Shown here in pieces: positions 9,268 through 18,907 of a DNA stretch of 64,000 nt; position 1 is the first letter of the stretch; each line of letters starts with the position of its first letter. The DNA is from Pseudonocardia thermophila (GTDB taxonomy: Bacteria; Actinomycetota; Actinomycetes; Mycobacteriales; Pseudonocardiaceae). The notes below the pieces were generated by a model, which saw nothing but the letters and a program-made list of their open reading frames with translations, ran no database searches and was not told where the DNA came from. Where the stretch lies: NCBI RefSeq assembly GCF_900142365.1, contig NZ_FRAP01000013.1, positions 62,001-126,000 on the forward strand. The letters are read 5' to 3'. Both the position numbers and the translations under genes were made by a program.

Positions 9268-10200
9268 CTAGTGGACCCGCAGCCTGTCCAGCGCCTCGGC
9301 CAGGTCCGCCGGGTACTCGCTGGTGAACTCGACCCACCGGCCGTCGGCGGGATGGGCGAACCCGAGCGACCGCGCGTGCAGCCACTGCCGGGTCAGCCCG
9401 AGCCGGTCGGCCAGCGTCGGATCGGCCCCGTACACGAGGTCGCCGACGAGCGGGTGCCGCATCGCCGAGAAGTGCACCCGGATCTGGTGGGTGCGGCCGG
9501 TCTCCAGGTGCACGTCCAGCAGCGTCGCAGCCGGGAACGCCTCGATCGTGTCGTAGTGGGTGATGCTGGGCTTTCCGCCGGCGACGACGGCGAACCGGTG
9601 GTCGTGGCGGGGATGCCGGTCGATCGGGGCGTCGATCGTGCCGCGGGTCGGGTCGGGGTGGCCCTGTGCGATGGCGTGGTAGCGCTTGTCGACGGTGCGC
9701 TCCTTGAACGCCTTCTTGAGCACGCTGTAGGCGTGCTCGGAGGCGGCGACGACCATGACGCCGGTGGTGCCGACGTCGAGGCGGTGCACGATCCCCTGCC
9801 GCTCGGCGGCCCCGGACGTGGCCACCCGGTAGCCGAGCGCGGCCAGCCCGCCGGTGACCGTGGGACCGGTCCACCCGGGGCTGGGGTGGGCGGCCACGCC
9901 GACCGGCTTGTCGACGACGATGATGTCGTCGTCGGCGTGCAGCACCTTCAGCCCGGCGACCTTCTCGGGCGCGCCGGCGATGGGCGCGGGCGGCTCCGGG
10001 TCGGGCAGCTGGATCTGGAGCCACGCACCTGCGGTGAGCCGGTCCGACTTGCCCGCGCTGCGCCCGTCCAGCTCGACGCGGCCCTGCTCGGCCAGCGCCG
10101 CGACCACGGTGCGCGACAGGCCGAGCAGGCGGGCGAGACCGGCGTCGACACGCATCCCGTCGAGCCCGTCGGGGACGGGCAGGCTCCGGGTGTCAGGCAT
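9268..10200 (-). CDS. rluD: RluA/RluD-family 23S rRNA pseudouridine synthase
   Basis: A 310-residue pseudouridine synthase that isomerises uridines in large-subunit rRNA. The N-terminal S4-like RNA-binding domain spans about residues 12-70 ([14 protein letters not shown]). The catalytic domain carries [12 protein letters not shown] near 95 and [12 protein letters not shown] near 145, where the Asp is the catalytic residue. [12 protein letters not shown] near 235 is the conserved C-terminal motif. It overlaps the lspA 3' end by eight bases, the usual lspA-rluD arrangement in Gram-positive bacteria. RluD is the best name by architecture, but the exact uridine targets are inferred. Confidence 0.93.
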   Translation of the reverse strand: MPDTRSLPVPDGLDGMRVDAGLARLLGLSRTVVAALAEQGRVELDGRSAGKSDRLTAGAWLQIQLPDPEPPAPIAGAPEKVAGLKVLHADDDIIVVDKPVGVAAHPSPGWTGPTVTGGLAALGYRVATSGAAERQGIVHRLDVGTTGVMVVAASEHAYSVLKKAFKERTVDKRYHAIAQGHPDPTRGTIDAPIDRHPRHDHRFAVVAGGKPSITHYDTIEAFPAATLLDVHLETGRTHQIRVHFSAMRHPLVGDLVYGADPTLADRLGLTRQWLHARSLGFAHPADGRWVEFTSEYPADLAEALDRLRVH

Positions 10201-10762
10201 CCTCGTCCTCCCCGTTGTCGCGCGCCTTCTCCTGGGTTCTGCGGCCGTCCAGCTCGCGGCCGGTCAGCGCGAGCAGCACGAGCAGGATCCCGCCGCAGAC
10301 GATCGCCGAGTCGGCCGCGTTGAACACCGGCCACACCCGCCCGTCGGGGGCGAAGACCGAGACCATGTCCACGACGTGCCCCTGCAGCGGCCCGGGCGAG
10401 CGGAACAGCCGGTCGCCGAGGTTGCCCAGCGCCCCGCCCAGCACGAGCCCCAGCGCGACGGCCCAGCCGACCGAGCGCAGCCGCCGCGCCACCCGCACGA
10501 TCACCACCACCACGATGATCGCAACGACCGTGAGGACCCACGTGTAGCCGGTGGCGAGGGAGAACGCGGCGCCGGGGTTGCGGATCAGCTGCAGGTAGAC
10601 CAGCCCGCCCAGCAGTTCCACCGGCGGGCGGTGCTCGAGCTGGGCGACGGCGATCACCTTGGTGACGACGTCGAGGGCCAGCACCACTGCGGCGATCACG
10701 GAGAGCAGGACGACCCTGGTCGGTCCGGGAGCGGTGGTGGTGGCGGGGGGATCGGTCGTCAC
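10193..10762 (-). CDS. lspA: Lipoprotein signal peptidase (signal peptidase II)
   Basis: A 189-residue integral membrane aspartyl protease that cleaves signal peptides from diacylglyceryl-modified prolipoproteins. Four transmembrane segments are visible. Family motifs: DVVTKVIA near residue 31, [10 protein letters not shown] near 60, [10 protein letters not shown] near 108 with the first catalytic Asp, and FNAADSAI near 147 with the second. The first 15 residues are Pro/Thr-rich and cytosolic. Substrates in this window would include the LppM-like lipoprotein and the ABC-transporter binding protein. It is co-transcribed with rluD through an 8-base overlap. Confidence 0.95.
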   Translation of the reverse strand: MTTDPPATTTAPGPTRVVLLSVIAAVVLALDVVTKVIAVAQLEHRPPVELLGGLVYLQLIRNPGAAFSLATGYTWVLTVVAIIVVVVIVRVARRLRSVGWAVALGLVLGGALGNLGDRLFRSPGPLQGHVVDMVSVFAPDGRVWPVFNAADSAIVCGGILLVLLALTGRELDGRRTQEKARDNGEDEDA

Positions 10763-10786
10763 CGGACCATCATCCCGTACCGGCGG

Positions 10787-12310
10787 TCATCCACCCCGGC
10801 CTCCTCCGCGGGGCCGCCGGTCACCCCCGTCCGGCCCGGGCCGTTCGGTCTTCCACCTGGCGAGGCGTCCGTGCAGGTCGACGGCGCGGATCCGGTCCTC
10901 CGCGGCCTCCCGCACCGCCTGCGTGGTCACCACGAGGAACTGGTCACCCTCGCGCAACCGCGTCTCCATCGTGGGTGTGAACGCCTCGCCGTCGCGCACC
11001 ACCAGACTCACCGTCGCTCCGGGCGGCAGCCGCAGCTCGCGCAGGTAGACGCCGCGCAGCCGAGAGCCGACCGGCACGGTGACCTGCAGGAGATCGGCGC
11101 CGAGCTCGTCGAGCGGGGCGGCGTCGACATCCACCTCGCGCGGCTCGGCCTGCCGGGCGATCCCCAGCAGCCGGGCGACCCACGGCAGGGTCGTGCCCTG
11201 CAGCACGGTGAGCACCACCACCAGCACGAAGACGACGTCGACGAGGGTCTGCCCGCTCGGCGCTCCCTGCATCAGCGCGATGAGCGCGAACACGATGGGC
11301 ACGGCCCCGCGCAACCCGGCCCACGACAGGAACGCCTGCTCCCGCCACGGCACGCGGAACGGAGCCGTGGCGAAGAACACCGAGATCGGCCGCGCCAGGA
11401 ACAGCAGCACGGCCCCGGCGACCAGGGCGGGGAGCAGTGCCGGCAGCAGCCGGGACGGCGAGACGTACAGCCCGAGCATCACGAACAGCCCGATCTGGGC
11501 GAGCCAACCGGTGCCCTCCGCGAACGAGCGGACGGCGTCGCGGTGCGGGAGCTGGGAGTTGCCCAGCACGAGTGCGGCCACGTAGGTGGCCAGCAGCCCG
11601 GACGCGTGCACCGCCGAGGCGGTGGCGTAGGCGAGCACGCACGCGGCGATCGCGGCCAGCGGGTACAGGCCGGTCGAGGGGAGGGCGATCCGGTACAGCG
11701 CCCAGCCGCCCACCCAGCCCAGCACGATCCCGATCACCGCACCGGCGCCCAGCTCGTAGAGCACGAGCAGCGGCTGCACCCAGGTGATCGCCTCGTCGGA
11801 AGCGAGCACGACGACGGCGATGACGACCGGTGCGTCGTTGAGGCCCGACTCCAGCTCCAGCGCCCCGACCAGCCGCCGCCCCACACCGAGGCTGCGGAGC
11901 ACGCTGAACACGGCGGCCGCGTCGGTGGAGGTCAGCACCGCGCCCCACAGGAACGCAGTGCGCCAGTCGAGGTCGAGCAGCACGTGCAGGCACACCCCGA
12001 CGACCGTGATGCTGACCGCGACCGCGACCGTGGCGAGCGCGACCCCGATGTGCAGGGCCGGGCGCACCGCCTTCCACCGCGTGGTGATCCCGCCCTCGAC
12101 GAGGATCAGCACCAGGGCGGCCCAACCGAGCGACTCGGCGAGCTCGGTGTCGGAGAACTCGATGCCCAGCACGGACTCGCCGAGCAGCACCCCGATCCCG
12201 AGGTAGATCAGCAGCGAGGGCAGTCCGATGCGGACGGAGGCCCGCACGGCGAACACCCCGACGAGCACGACGGCGGAAGCGATCCCGAGGGTCGCCGCCA
12301 AGCTCGTCAT
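10787..12310 (-). CDS. CPA1-family Na+(K+)/H+ antiporter with C-terminal TrkA-C domain
   Basis: A 507-residue cation/proton antiporter of the NhaP2/CvrA type. About twelve hydrophobic segments fill residues 1-395. SLLIYLGIGVLLGE near 30 and LELESGLNDAPVVIAVVVLA near 150 are hallmark motifs, with the ion-binding Asp in GLNDAP. FLSWAGLRGAVPIVFALIAL near 335 is the conserved late helix. Residues about 400-480 form a TrkA-C (RCK-C) domain (PLDELGADLLQVTV), which in CvrA-like proteins gates transport by ligand binding. The ATG has GGGAGGTGGA just upstream. Na+ versus K+ preference cannot be read from sequence. The 156-base spacer to the next gene shows nothing notable. Confidence 0.9.
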   Translation of the reverse strand: MTSLAATLGIASAVVLVGVFAVRASVRIGLPSLLIYLGIGVLLGESVLGIEFSDTELAESLGWAALVLILVEGGITTRWKAVRPALHIGVALATVAVAVSITVVGVCLHVLLDLDWRTAFLWGAVLTSTDAAAVFSVLRSLGVGRRLVGALELESGLNDAPVVIAVVVLASDEAITWVQPLLVLYELGAGAVIGIVLGWVGGWALYRIALPSTGLYPLAAIAACVLAYATASAVHASGLLATYVAALVLGNSQLPHRDAVRSFAEGTGWLAQIGLFVMLGLYVSPSRLLPALLPALVAGAVLLFLARPISVFFATAPFRVPWREQAFLSWAGLRGAVPIVFALIALMQGAPSGQTLVDVVFVLVVVLTVLQGTTLPWVARLLGIARQAEPREVDVDAAPLDELGADLLQVTVPVGSRLRGVYLRELRLPPGATVSLVVRDGEAFTPTMETRLREGDQFLVVTTQAVREAAEDRIRAVDLHGRLARWKTERPGPDGGDRRPRGGGRGG

Positions 12311-12466
12311 TCCACCTCCCGGGAGGACGGGGCTGAGACGGATCCGTCCTGGCGGGAAGCACAGGGCGACGACGCACCGCCGCCCGGGCGCCGGGCGTCG
12401 GCCCGAGCGTCTCAGCTCAGGACACGACTCTATCGGCGCAGGTCGGGCGGCCCGCAGACGGTCGGG

Positions 12467-13231
12467 TCAGGTCGTCCACGTGATCGTCGTGAGATCGTTG
12501 GGACGGTGCAGGCCGGCGAGCGCGGCAGCCACTTCCGACGTCCGATCGGCGGGCAGGCACAGCCGCCGGGTGACCCAGACCGGGTCGGCGGACGGCCGCG
12601 GCACCCGCTCCCAGCGCCGGACCTCCGGCTCGATGCCCAGCTCGCGCAGCACCGCGATCGCGTCCTCGTCGGTGGCGGGCGGGAGGCGGACGAGGCCGTG
12701 GAACCGCTCCCACAACGGGTCCAGCCACGCCATCGGGTGCTGGCGGAGCATCTCCACGACGACGCCGCGGCGGGCGGCCGCGGTCAGCGCGGTGAGGAAC
12801 GGCGGCAGGTCCACGACGTTGTGCAGCACGTGGTGGCAGACGACGACGTCCGCCCGCCCCGCCTCAGCAGCCGAGCCCGGCCACGCACCGAGCACCGCAC
12901 GGTGCGGGACACCGCGGGCCGCGGCATCGGCGGCGAAGAGATCGAGCATCTCCTGCCGGGCGTCGACCCCGGTGACGTGCGTGGCCCGCTCGGCGAGTGC
13001 GAACGCCGCGTCCCCGCCGCCGCAGCCGACGTCGAGCACTGTGCCGCCGGCGCCGAGCAGGGCGAGCCCGGCCGCCCGGGACGGGGTGTCGACCGGGACG
13101 GCAGGAGCGCGGAACGCGTCCGGGTCGAAGGCCCACGGATCGGCCGCCGCCTTCGCCCGGATCTCCGGCGGGATGTCCCGGCCCGCCTGCAGCCGGGCCC
13201 AGCGCGTCGCAGCCTCCCCCACGATCGTCAC
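12467..13231 (-). CDS. Class I SAM-dependent methyltransferase
   Basis: A 254-residue methyltransferase. Motif I is VLDVGCGGGDAAFAL near residue 65 (SAM binding), followed by VTGVDARQEML near 88 and the post-I region ADVVVCHHVLHNVVDLPPFL near 128. The C-terminal third (LWERFHGLVRLPP) is variable and probably sets the unknown acceptor. No hydrophobic helix is present. The chosen GTG (13231) opens the conserved part; the frame continues upstream only through repeat DNA with no homology, so that stretch is excluded. No good ribosome binding site is visible. Confidence 0.82.
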   Translation of the reverse strand: MTIVGEAATRWARLQAGRDIPPEIRAKAAADPWAFDPDAFRAPAVPVDTPSRAAGLALLGAGGTVLDVGCGGGDAAFALAERATHVTGVDARQEMLDLFAADAAARGVPHRAVLGAWPGSAAEAGRADVVVCHHVLHNVVDLPPFLTALTAAARRGVVVEMLRQHPMAWLDPLWERFHGLVRLPPATDEDAIAVLRELGIEPEVRRWERVPRPSADPVWVTRRLCLPADRTSEVAAALAGLHRPNDLTTITWTT

Positions 13232-13379
13232 GGTAGCCGCGGGTCGGGAGCTCGGTGCCGGTGAGTCCGGGTCCGCGGTTCGGCCGGTGACGACGGAGAG
13301 CTGCGCCTGCGGACGCGGGTCCCCCTCAACCGCGGCCCCGGCCTCGTCCCCGGACTGCCCCACCGCCCCCGACCGAGCA

Positions 13380-13745
13380 CCACCGCACGGTGGCCACGGC
13401 GCAGTCCCACACAGCTCGCGCGCGTCGACGACGGCGGAGGAGGCGCGCAGCGCTCGAGGAACGAGGGCGCGAGCACCGCATGAGCCGTCGTCGACACCCG
13501 AGGCGCGCGAGCCCGCGCTCGGCGACGCAGGAGCCGAGCGCAATCCCACACAGCTCGCGCGCGTCGACGACGGCGGAGGAGGCGCGCAGCGCCCGAGGAA
13601 CGAGGGTGTGAGCACCGCGCGAGCGGACGACTCACCAGGCCGCGAGCCCGATCGGGTGCACTGCTGTCGGCTCAACGGCGCACGAGCCGCGCTCCGCGCC
13701 GAAGGAGCAGAGCGCAGTCCAGCAGCTCGCGCGCGTCGGACGGAG
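13380..13745. repeat. Dispersed hairpin repeat, array of copies B1-B3
   Basis: The 527-base spacer 13232-13758 has no gene. It holds GAGCACCACCGC-ACGGTGGCCAC near 13375, the ACACAGCTC module twice (13409-13480 and 13548-13618, near-identical over about 70 bases) and a degenerate third start near 13721. Between them lie the 9-bp hairpin at 13515-13541 (GCGCTCGGC/GCCGAGCGC) and a decayed version at 13689-13715 with one mismatch. Module order and sequence match copy A near 8375-8515. There is no ORF with family character on either strand. Confidence 0.8.
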
Positions 13746-13758
13746 GCGGCGGCCCGGG

Positions 13759-14028
13759 TCAACCGTCCCGCAGCCGGGCCACCAGCTCCGGATCCGCCCC
13801 GTCCACCTCGACGATCTTGTCCCGCCCGCGGTGCCCGCTCACGATCTCGACGTCGCTGCGCCGCACGCCGAGGGCGTTCGCCAGCACCTGGACGACGGCG
13901 GCGTTGGCCGCCCCGTCCACCGCCCGGGCCTTCACGGCGACGACCAGCGCCGGGCCGCCGCGGCCCGGGCGTGAGCCACCGACCTGGTCCTTGCCCGCGC
14001 CGGGCCGGACGTGGATGGCGAACCGCAT
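13759..14028 (-). CDS. DUF167 (YggU) family protein
   Basis: An 89-residue small basic protein of the YggU/DUF167 fold. FAIHVRPGAGKDQVGG opens the protein; VKARAVDGAANAAVVQVLA near residue 33 is the family signature, and VEIVSGHRGRDKIVEV near 60 is the closing strand-loop. The biochemical role is not established; the family is often near yggT or pyrroline-5-carboxylate reductase genes, and here it lies downstream of ileS beyond a hairpin. The ATG start is in a CTCGTTCC-rich context on the complement with GGAACGAGGTGCC upstream. It is complete for the family. Confidence 0.88.
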   Translation of the reverse strand: MRFAIHVRPGAGKDQVGGSRPGRGGPALVVAVKARAVDGAANAAVVQVLANALGVRRSDVEIVSGHRGRDKIVEVDGADPELVARLRDG

Positions 14029-14052
14029 GGCACCTCGTTCCTGCAGCGGAAC

Positions 14053-14101
14053 GGCCCGCGGGTCCGGATCCGCCGGTTCAGCGACTCCGGGCCCGCGGGC
14101 C
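14053..14101 (-). terminator. Probable ileS terminator
   Basis: Arms 14053-14068 and 14086-14101 pair over 16 bp with one G-U wobble around a 17-base loop. The hairpin lies 16 bases past the ileS stop. No U-run follows, as is common for actinobacterial terminators. Confidence 0.65.
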
Positions 14102-14116
14102 TCGGGACTCGCGGGG

Positions 14117-17100
14117 TCAGACGCGGGCGACCGCCACGCGGATCTCGGTGGACGTGCCCGACGGGTCGATCACCGAGCCGGTGCGGGTCGGTTGCTCGAC
14201 CGGGCCCCGGGTGAGCGTGGTGGCGAGCACCTCGCCCTTCACGAAGTCCTCGTGCGCGGCGATCGCGTCGAGCACCGCGGCGGGACCGTCGACGACGAGC
14301 GTGATCCGGTCGGTCACGTCGAGGTCGGCGTCGCGGCGGGCCTGCTGGACCACGCGGACGACGTCGCGGGCGGTGCCCTCCACCGCCAACTCCGGCGTCA
14401 CGTCGGTGTCCAGCACCACCAGGCCGGTGTTGCCGGGCAGGGCTGCGGTCGAGTTCGGGTCGACCGCCACCAGCTTGGTCGTGTACTCCTCCGGCAGCAG
14501 GGCGATCCCGGCAGCGACCAGCCCGTCCTCGGTCCGCTCGTACTCGCCGGCCTTGACCGCCCGGATCACCTTCTGGGTGTCGGGACCGAGCCGCGGCCCG
14601 CACGCCCGGGCGTTGACGGCCACGTCGAACCGGCCGTGTGCCTGGACGTCGGTGGTGAGCACGACCTCGCGGACGTTGACCTCGTCGCGCAGGATGTCAG
14701 CGAACGGCCGCAGCGACTCCACCTCGGGCGCCGCGACGGTCAGCGATGCGAGCGGCAGCCGCACCCGCAGGCCCGCGGATTTGCGCAGCGACAGCGCCGC
14801 CGACGCGACCTGCCGCACCCGGTCCATCGCCTCGACGAGCGCGGCGTCGTGCGGCAGGAGATCGGGCTCCGGCCAGTCGGTGAGGTGCACCGAGCGCCCG
14901 CCGGTGAGCCCCTGCCACAGCTTCTCCATGGTCAGCGGCAGCAGCGGCGCGGCCAGCCGGGCGGTCACCTCCAGCACGGTGTGCAGGGTGTCGATCGCGT
15001 CCTGCTCCCCGTCCCAGAACCGCTGGCGCGAGCGGCGCACGTACCAGTTGGTCAGCGTCTCGGCGTGGTCGCGGACCGCCTCGCAGGCACCGGCGATGTC
15101 GTAGACGTCCAGCCGCCGGGTCAGCTCGTCGACCAGCGCCGCGGTGCGGGCGAGGATGTACCGGTCGAGCACGTGCTGCGAGTCGGTGCGGAACCGCCCG
15201 GTGGTCCCGGCCGCCCCGGCGTAGAGCGACAGGAAGTACCAGGTGTTCCACAGCGGCAGGATCGCCTGCCGGACGCCCTCGCGGATGCCCTGCTCGGTGA
15301 CGATGAGGTTGCCGCCGCGCAGCACCGGGCTGGACATGAGGAACCACCGCATGGCGTCGGAGCCGTCGCGGTTGAACACCTCGTTGACGTCCGGGAAGTT
15401 GCGCAGCGACTTGGACATCTTCTGCCCGTCGTCGCCGAGCACGATGCCGTGCGCCACGCAGGACGAGAACGCCGGTCGGTCGAACAGCGCGGTGGCCAGC
15501 ACGTGCAGCGTGTAGAACCAGCCGCGGGTCTGCCCGTTGTACTCGACGATGAAGTCGCCCGGGTAGTGGTGCTCGAACCACTCGCGGTTCTCGAACGGGT
15601 AGTGCACCTGCGCGTAGGGCATCGACCCGGAGTCGAACCAGCAGTCGAGCACCTCGGGCACCCGCCGCATCGTGGAGCGGCCCGTCGGGTCGTCCGGGTT
15701 GGGCCGGGTCAGCTCGTCGATGTAGGGTCGGTGCAGGTCCTTCGGGCGCACCCCGAAGTCGCGCTCCAGCTCGTCGAGCGAGCCGTACACGTCGATGCGC
15801 GGGTAGTTCGGGTCGTCGGACACCCACACCGGGATCGGGCTGCCCCAGTACCGGTTCCGGGAGATCGACCAGTCGATGGCGTTGGCCAGCCACTTGCCGA
15901 ACTGGCCGTCCTTGATGTGCTCCGGCACCCACGTGATCTGCTGGTTCAGCTCGACCATGCGGTCGCGGATGGCGGTGACCTTGACGAACCAGGAGTCGAC
16001 CGCCTTCTGGATCAGCGGGTTGCCGCAGCGCCAGCAGTGCGGGTACGGGTGGTCGTAGGTCTCCCGGCGCAGCAGCACGCCGTGCACGTACGGCTTGGAG
16101 CCGTGCTTGAGGTCCTCGATGATGTGCGCGTTCGCGTCGAAGACCTGCATGCCCTCGTACGGCGGCACGGTCGAGTCGAACTTGCCGGCCGAGTCGACCG
16201 GCACGACGACCTCGATGCCGGCCGCGTCGGTGACGACCTTGTCCTCCTCACCGAACGCGGGCGCGATGTGCACGATCCCGGTGCCGTCGTCGGTGGTGAC
16301 GTAGTCGGCCGCGAGGACCTTGTGGGCGTTCGGGTGGCCGACGAAGAAGTCGAACGGCGGCGTGTACGACAGCCCCACCAGGTCACTGCCGCGGAATACG
16401 GCGAGCACCTCCACCTCGCCGTCGGCGTTGCCCAGCTCGCGCGCGTAGGCGGCCACGCGGGCAGAGGCGAGCAGCCACTTCTCGCCGCGGGCAGACACCA
16501 GGGAGTACGCGACCTCGGGGTGGACGGCCATCGCGAGGTTCGACGGCAGCGTCCACGGCGTGGTGGTCCAGATGAGGGCGAGCGCACCGTCGAGCTGGGA
16601 GCCCGGGGCGGACAGCCGCAGCCCCACGGTCACCGCCGGGTCCTGCCGCGGTTGGTAGACGTCGTCCATCTTGGTCTCGGTGGCCGACAGCGGCGTGCCG
16701 TCGTGCCAGCAGTACCAGAGGACGCGGAAGCCCTGGTAGATCAGGCCCTTGTCGTAGAGCTGCTTGAACGCCCAGATGACGCTCTCCATGTAGGAGAGGT
16801 CGAGGGTCTTGTAGTCGTTCTCGAAGTCGACCCAGCGGGCCTGGCGCGTGACGTAGGCCTGCCATTCGTCGGTGTAGCGCAGCACCGACTCCTTGCAGGC
16901 GGCGTTGAACGCCGCCACGCCCATCTTGTCGATCTCGGTCTTGTCCTTCAGCCCGAGCTGGCGCTCCGCCTCTGTCTCGGCGGGCATGCCGTGGGTGTCC
17001 CACCCGAACCGGCGCTCGACGCGCTTGCCGCGCATCGTCTGGTAGCGCGGGATCACGTCCTTGACGTAGCCGGTGAGCAGGTGCCCGTAGTGCGGCAGCC

Positions 17101-17290
17101 CGTTCGCGAACGGCGGCCCGTCGTAGAAGACGAACTCGTTGCTGCCGTTCTCCCCCGCGGGCCGCGCCTCGACCGACGCGCGGAACGTGTCGTCGGCGGC
17201 CCAGAAGTCGAGGACCTCGCGCTCCAGCGCCGGGAACGACGGGTGCGCGGGGACCTGCGGGTACCGGTGCTCGGGATCGGTGCTGGCCAT
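14117..17290 (-). CDS. ileS: Isoleucyl-tRNA synthetase
   Basis: Charges tRNA-Ile with isoleucine. 1057 residues, the length of the eukaryote-like IleS2 class found in mycobacteria. The class I signature HYGH is at 67-70 (in [12 protein letters not shown]), and KMSKS lies near 622 ([10 protein letters not shown]). The long CP1 editing domain lies between them, with the [15 protein letters not shown] editing-site motif near 345. The C-terminal anticodon-binding domain follows residue 700 ([10 protein letters not shown]). The ATG has GAGGAG upstream with 9-base spacing. Expression is probably controlled by the T-box in its leader. It stands as a single-gene unit between that leader and a strong hairpin terminator. 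Confidence 0.98.
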   Translation of the reverse strand: MASTDPEHRYPQVPAHPSFPALEREVLDFWAADDTFRASVEARPAGENGSNEFVFYDGPPFANGLPHYGHLLTGYVKDVIPRYQTMRGKRVERRFGWDTHGMPAETEAERQLGLKDKTEIDKMGVAAFNAACKESVLRYTDEWQAYVTRQARWVDFENDYKTLDLSYMESVIWAFKQLYDKGLIYQGFRVLWYCWHDGTPLSATETKMDDVYQPRQDPAVTVGLRLSAPGSQLDGALALIWTTTPWTLPSNLAMAVHPEVAYSLVSARGEKWLLASARVAAYARELGNADGEVEVLAVFRGSDLVGLSYTPPFDFFVGHPNAHKVLAADYVTTDDGTGIVHIAPAFGEEDKVVTDAAGIEVVVPVDSAGKFDSTVPPYEGMQVFDANAHIIEDLKHGSKPYVHGVLLRRETYDHPYPHCWRCGNPLIQKAVDSWFVKVTAIRDRMVELNQQITWVPEHIKDGQFGKWLANAIDWSISRNRYWGSPIPVWVSDDPNYPRIDVYGSLDELERDFGVRPKDLHRPYIDELTRPNPDDPTGRSTMRRVPEVLDCWFDSGSMPYAQVHYPFENREWFEHHYPGDFIVEYNGQTRGWFYTLHVLATALFDRPAFSSCVAHGIVLGDDGQKMSKSLRNFPDVNEVFNRDGSDAMRWFLMSSPVLRGGNLIVTEQGIREGVRQAILPLWNTWYFLSLYAGAAGTTGRFRTDSQHVLDRYILARTAALVDELTRRLDVYDIAGACEAVRDHAETLTNWYVRRSRQRFWDGEQDAIDTLHTVLEVTARLAAPLLPLTMEKLWQGLTGGRSVHLTDWPEPDLLPHDAALVEAMDRVRQVASAALSLRKSAGLRVRLPLASLTVAAPEVESLRPFADILRDEVNVREVVLTTDVQAHGRFDVAVNARACGPRLGPDTQKVIRAVKAGEYERTEDGLVAAGIALLPEEYTTKLVAVDPNSTAALPGNTGLVVLDTDVTPELAVEGTARDVVRVVQQARRDADLDVTDRITLVVDGPAAVLDAIAAHEDFVKGEVLATTLTRGPVEQPTRTGSVIDPSGTSTEIRVAVARV

Positions 17291-17504
17291 GCGATGGCGC
17301 TCCTCGTGCGGCTCGTAGCTCCTGCCTGCACGGGGACGACGACACTCAGGGTCGCCGCGGTACCACCCCGCTTGCCGCGCGGGGTGTGCTCCACGCGGCC
17401 ACTCGACTAGGGCTGTGACGGGCCCACCCGTCCGGTTCTACTCCGGGCCCGACGGGCCCGTTTCTTCCGGAGGCTCCCCGGTGATGGCCGGATCAGTGCC
17501 TGTG
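17291..17504 (-). promoter_or_regulatory. T-box leader (tRNA-Ile-sensing, ultrashort stem I, translational type)
   Basis: The complement strand upstream of ileS contains GGGGTGGTACCGCGG (about 17355-17369), the T-box antisequestrator core; its UGGU can pair with the ACCA end of uncharged tRNA-Ile. Before it is CCCCGC...GCGGGG. Near the 5' end, CCGG-CCATCA-CCGG (17491-17478) forms a 4-bp hairpin with the Ile codon ATC in its terminal loop (17485-17483), as in the ultrashort stem I class known from actinobacterial ileS genes. A GC-rich stem (CGGGCCC/GGGCCCG) lies between. No terminator U-run is seen, so control is probably by exposing the ileS ribosome site. Confidence 0.88.
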
Positions 17505-17510
17505 CGCACA

Positions 17511-17516
17511 AGGGTA
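17511..17516 (-). promoter_or_regulatory. Candidate -10 element of the ileS leader
   Basis: TACCCT on the complement strand fits TANNNT and would start transcription near 17504, placing the specifier hairpin about 13-26 bases from the 5' end. The -35 is not clear. Confidence 0.4.
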
Positions 17517-17574
17517 GCGCCGAGCACGACCGGTTTGTTCCCCGGCCCACGTCGGACGCGCCGGACCGCAGGGG

Positions 17575-18831
17575 TCAGCGCGTGTGGGCGGGGTAGCGGG
17601 AGGCCAGTGTGTGGTCCGGACGGCACCAGCCGCACGGGGTGAACCCGAGCTCGACGGCCTCGCGGGCCGGCAGCGGGATCGGCTCCTGCGCGTTCAGCGC
17701 CTCGCAGCCGGGAACGTGGTAGCGGGGCTGCTCGTCGACGACGACGACCTCGTCCTCCAGCGTCGCCACGAGCGCGGCCTCGGCCGGCTCGCTCACCTCG
17801 AGCGGCGGCTCCGGCACGTACGGGGGTGGCGGGTCGAGCGGTACCTCGGCAGCTGCCTGCTGCTGCGGCGGCCAGCCGCCCGCGGGCGGCTGACCCCACT
17901 GGCCGTTCGGGGGCTGCTGGGCGAACTGCTGCGGGGGTTGCTCGACCGGCTGCTGCGGCGCGTGCTGTGCCGGTTGCTGCGGCAGCTCCCCCGAGCCGAA
18001 GAGGTCGGGGCCGGACAGGTTGCTGTCGCCGGACCGGGCGCCCGGCTGCTGGGCTGCGACCGCGGGCTCGTCCTTCGCCGCGGCGGGCTGCCCGGAACCG
18101 CTGTCGGCGGGCTCCTCCCCCGCCTCCGCCGCGGCCGGGGCCGACGCTGCGGCCTCCTCGGCCGTCTCGTCCTCCTCGGCCGCCTTCTCCCCGGAGGGCC
18201 GCTTGCGGATGTCGACCTTGCCCGCAGCCGGCTCACCGCCGGCCGCGCCGCCTTCCGGCCCAGCGTCCTCGGCAGCGACCTCACCGTCGCCGTCGGTGTC
18301 ACCGGCCGCGGGGTCCGACGCCGCGCCAGTGCTCCCGGCCGGGATGTCGGCACCGGCCCGCGACGGACCGTCGGTCACGCTGCGTGACGAAGATTCGCTC
18401 GATCCGGTGGTTCCGTCGGGAGCGCCGGACGGTCGCGCGGGTGAGCCGGACGGTTCGACGACCGGCATCAGGACCGTCTGCTCGCTGTCGTCGACGTCGT
18501 CGGCCGCACCCGCGGTGGGCCGGGCGGCGACGGCGGTCGGGGCCTCCGCACCCGGCGGGGCTCCCGCGGGCGGGACCACCGGGAGCACCTCGGTGGCGGG
18601 CTCCGGCTCGGGCTGCTGGTCCGGGCTGGGTGGGCGGGTGCCCGCCGCCTCGAGCGACGCCACGCCCGCCCGGGTCTCGGCCCGGCGCTGCAGCCAGTCG
18701 ACGAGGAGGACCAGACCGGCGACGACGCTGACCCCCACCGACACCAGGGCCCAGACCACGCTCTGCGCCTGCAGCGCGAACACCAGCAGGCCGAACGCGA
18801 CCAGGACCAGGATCAGGACCAGCAGCAGCAC
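17575..18831 (-). CDS. Membrane-anchored protein with acidic linker and C-terminal Ada-like Cys/His motif
   Basis: A 418-residue protein. Two hydrophobic helices at the start (LLLVLILVLVAFGLLVFAL, then VVWALVSVGVSVVAGLVLLV) anchor it. Residues about 55-340 are low-complexity: Pro/Ala/Glu/Gln-rich, strongly acidic, with a QQP run. The last 50 residues fold back to conserved character: YHVPGCEALN...PAREAVELGFTPCGWCRP, with HxxxC then CxxC. That layout is shared by the Ada-type metal-binding knuckle attached to some nucleases. The GTG start has GGAG eight bases upstream. The gene lies between ileS and wag31, so a pole or septum role is possible but unproven. I do not assign a function. Confidence 0.72.
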   Translation of the reverse strand: MLLLVLILVLVAFGLLVFALQAQSVVWALVSVGVSVVAGLVLLVDWLQRRAETRAGVASLEAAGTRPPSPDQQPEPEPATEVLPVVPPAGAPPGAEAPTAVAARPTAGAADDVDDSEQTVLMPVVEPSGSPARPSGAPDGTTGSSESSSRSVTDGPSRAGADIPAGSTGAASDPAAGDTDGDGEVAAEDAGPEGGAAGGEPAAGKVDIRKRPSGEKAAEEDETAEEAAASAPAAAEAGEEPADSGSGQPAAAKDEPAVAAQQPGARSGDSNLSGPDLFGSGELPQQPAQHAPQQPVEQPPQQFAQQPPNGQWGQPPAGGWPPQQQAAAEVPLDPPPPYVPEPPLEVSEPAEAALVATLEDEVVVVDEQPRYHVPGCEALNAQEPIPLPAREAVELGFTPCGWCRPDHTLASRYPAHTR

Positions 18832-18907
18832 GATTCACTCCGGGTGCGGCGGCGCGACGACCTCACCGTGGCCGGCCCGGCCGCCGGATGTGGTTGGGCG
18901 GCGGTTG

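Noticed and set aside
9854..13264. A 1136-residue plus-strand frame across rluD, lspA and the antiporter
   Set aside because: His/Arg/Gln/Pro-rich antisense shadow crossing several real gene boundaries; no motifs.
13380..13745. CRISPR-like array
   Set aside because: Repeats are few, about 70 bases, of unequal spacing, with no uniform spacers and no cas genes. They match a dispersed hairpin repeat instead.
13817..17410. A 1197-residue plus-strand frame opposite ileS
   Set aside because: Mirror of the ileS reading frame; no recognisable domain, and ileS is unambiguous on the other strand.
17421..17460. GGGCCC hairpin as an intrinsic terminator in the ileS leader
   Set aside because: It lies inside the T-box leader between the specifier hairpin and the T-box core and has no U-run, so it is better read as a structural stem of the riboswitch.
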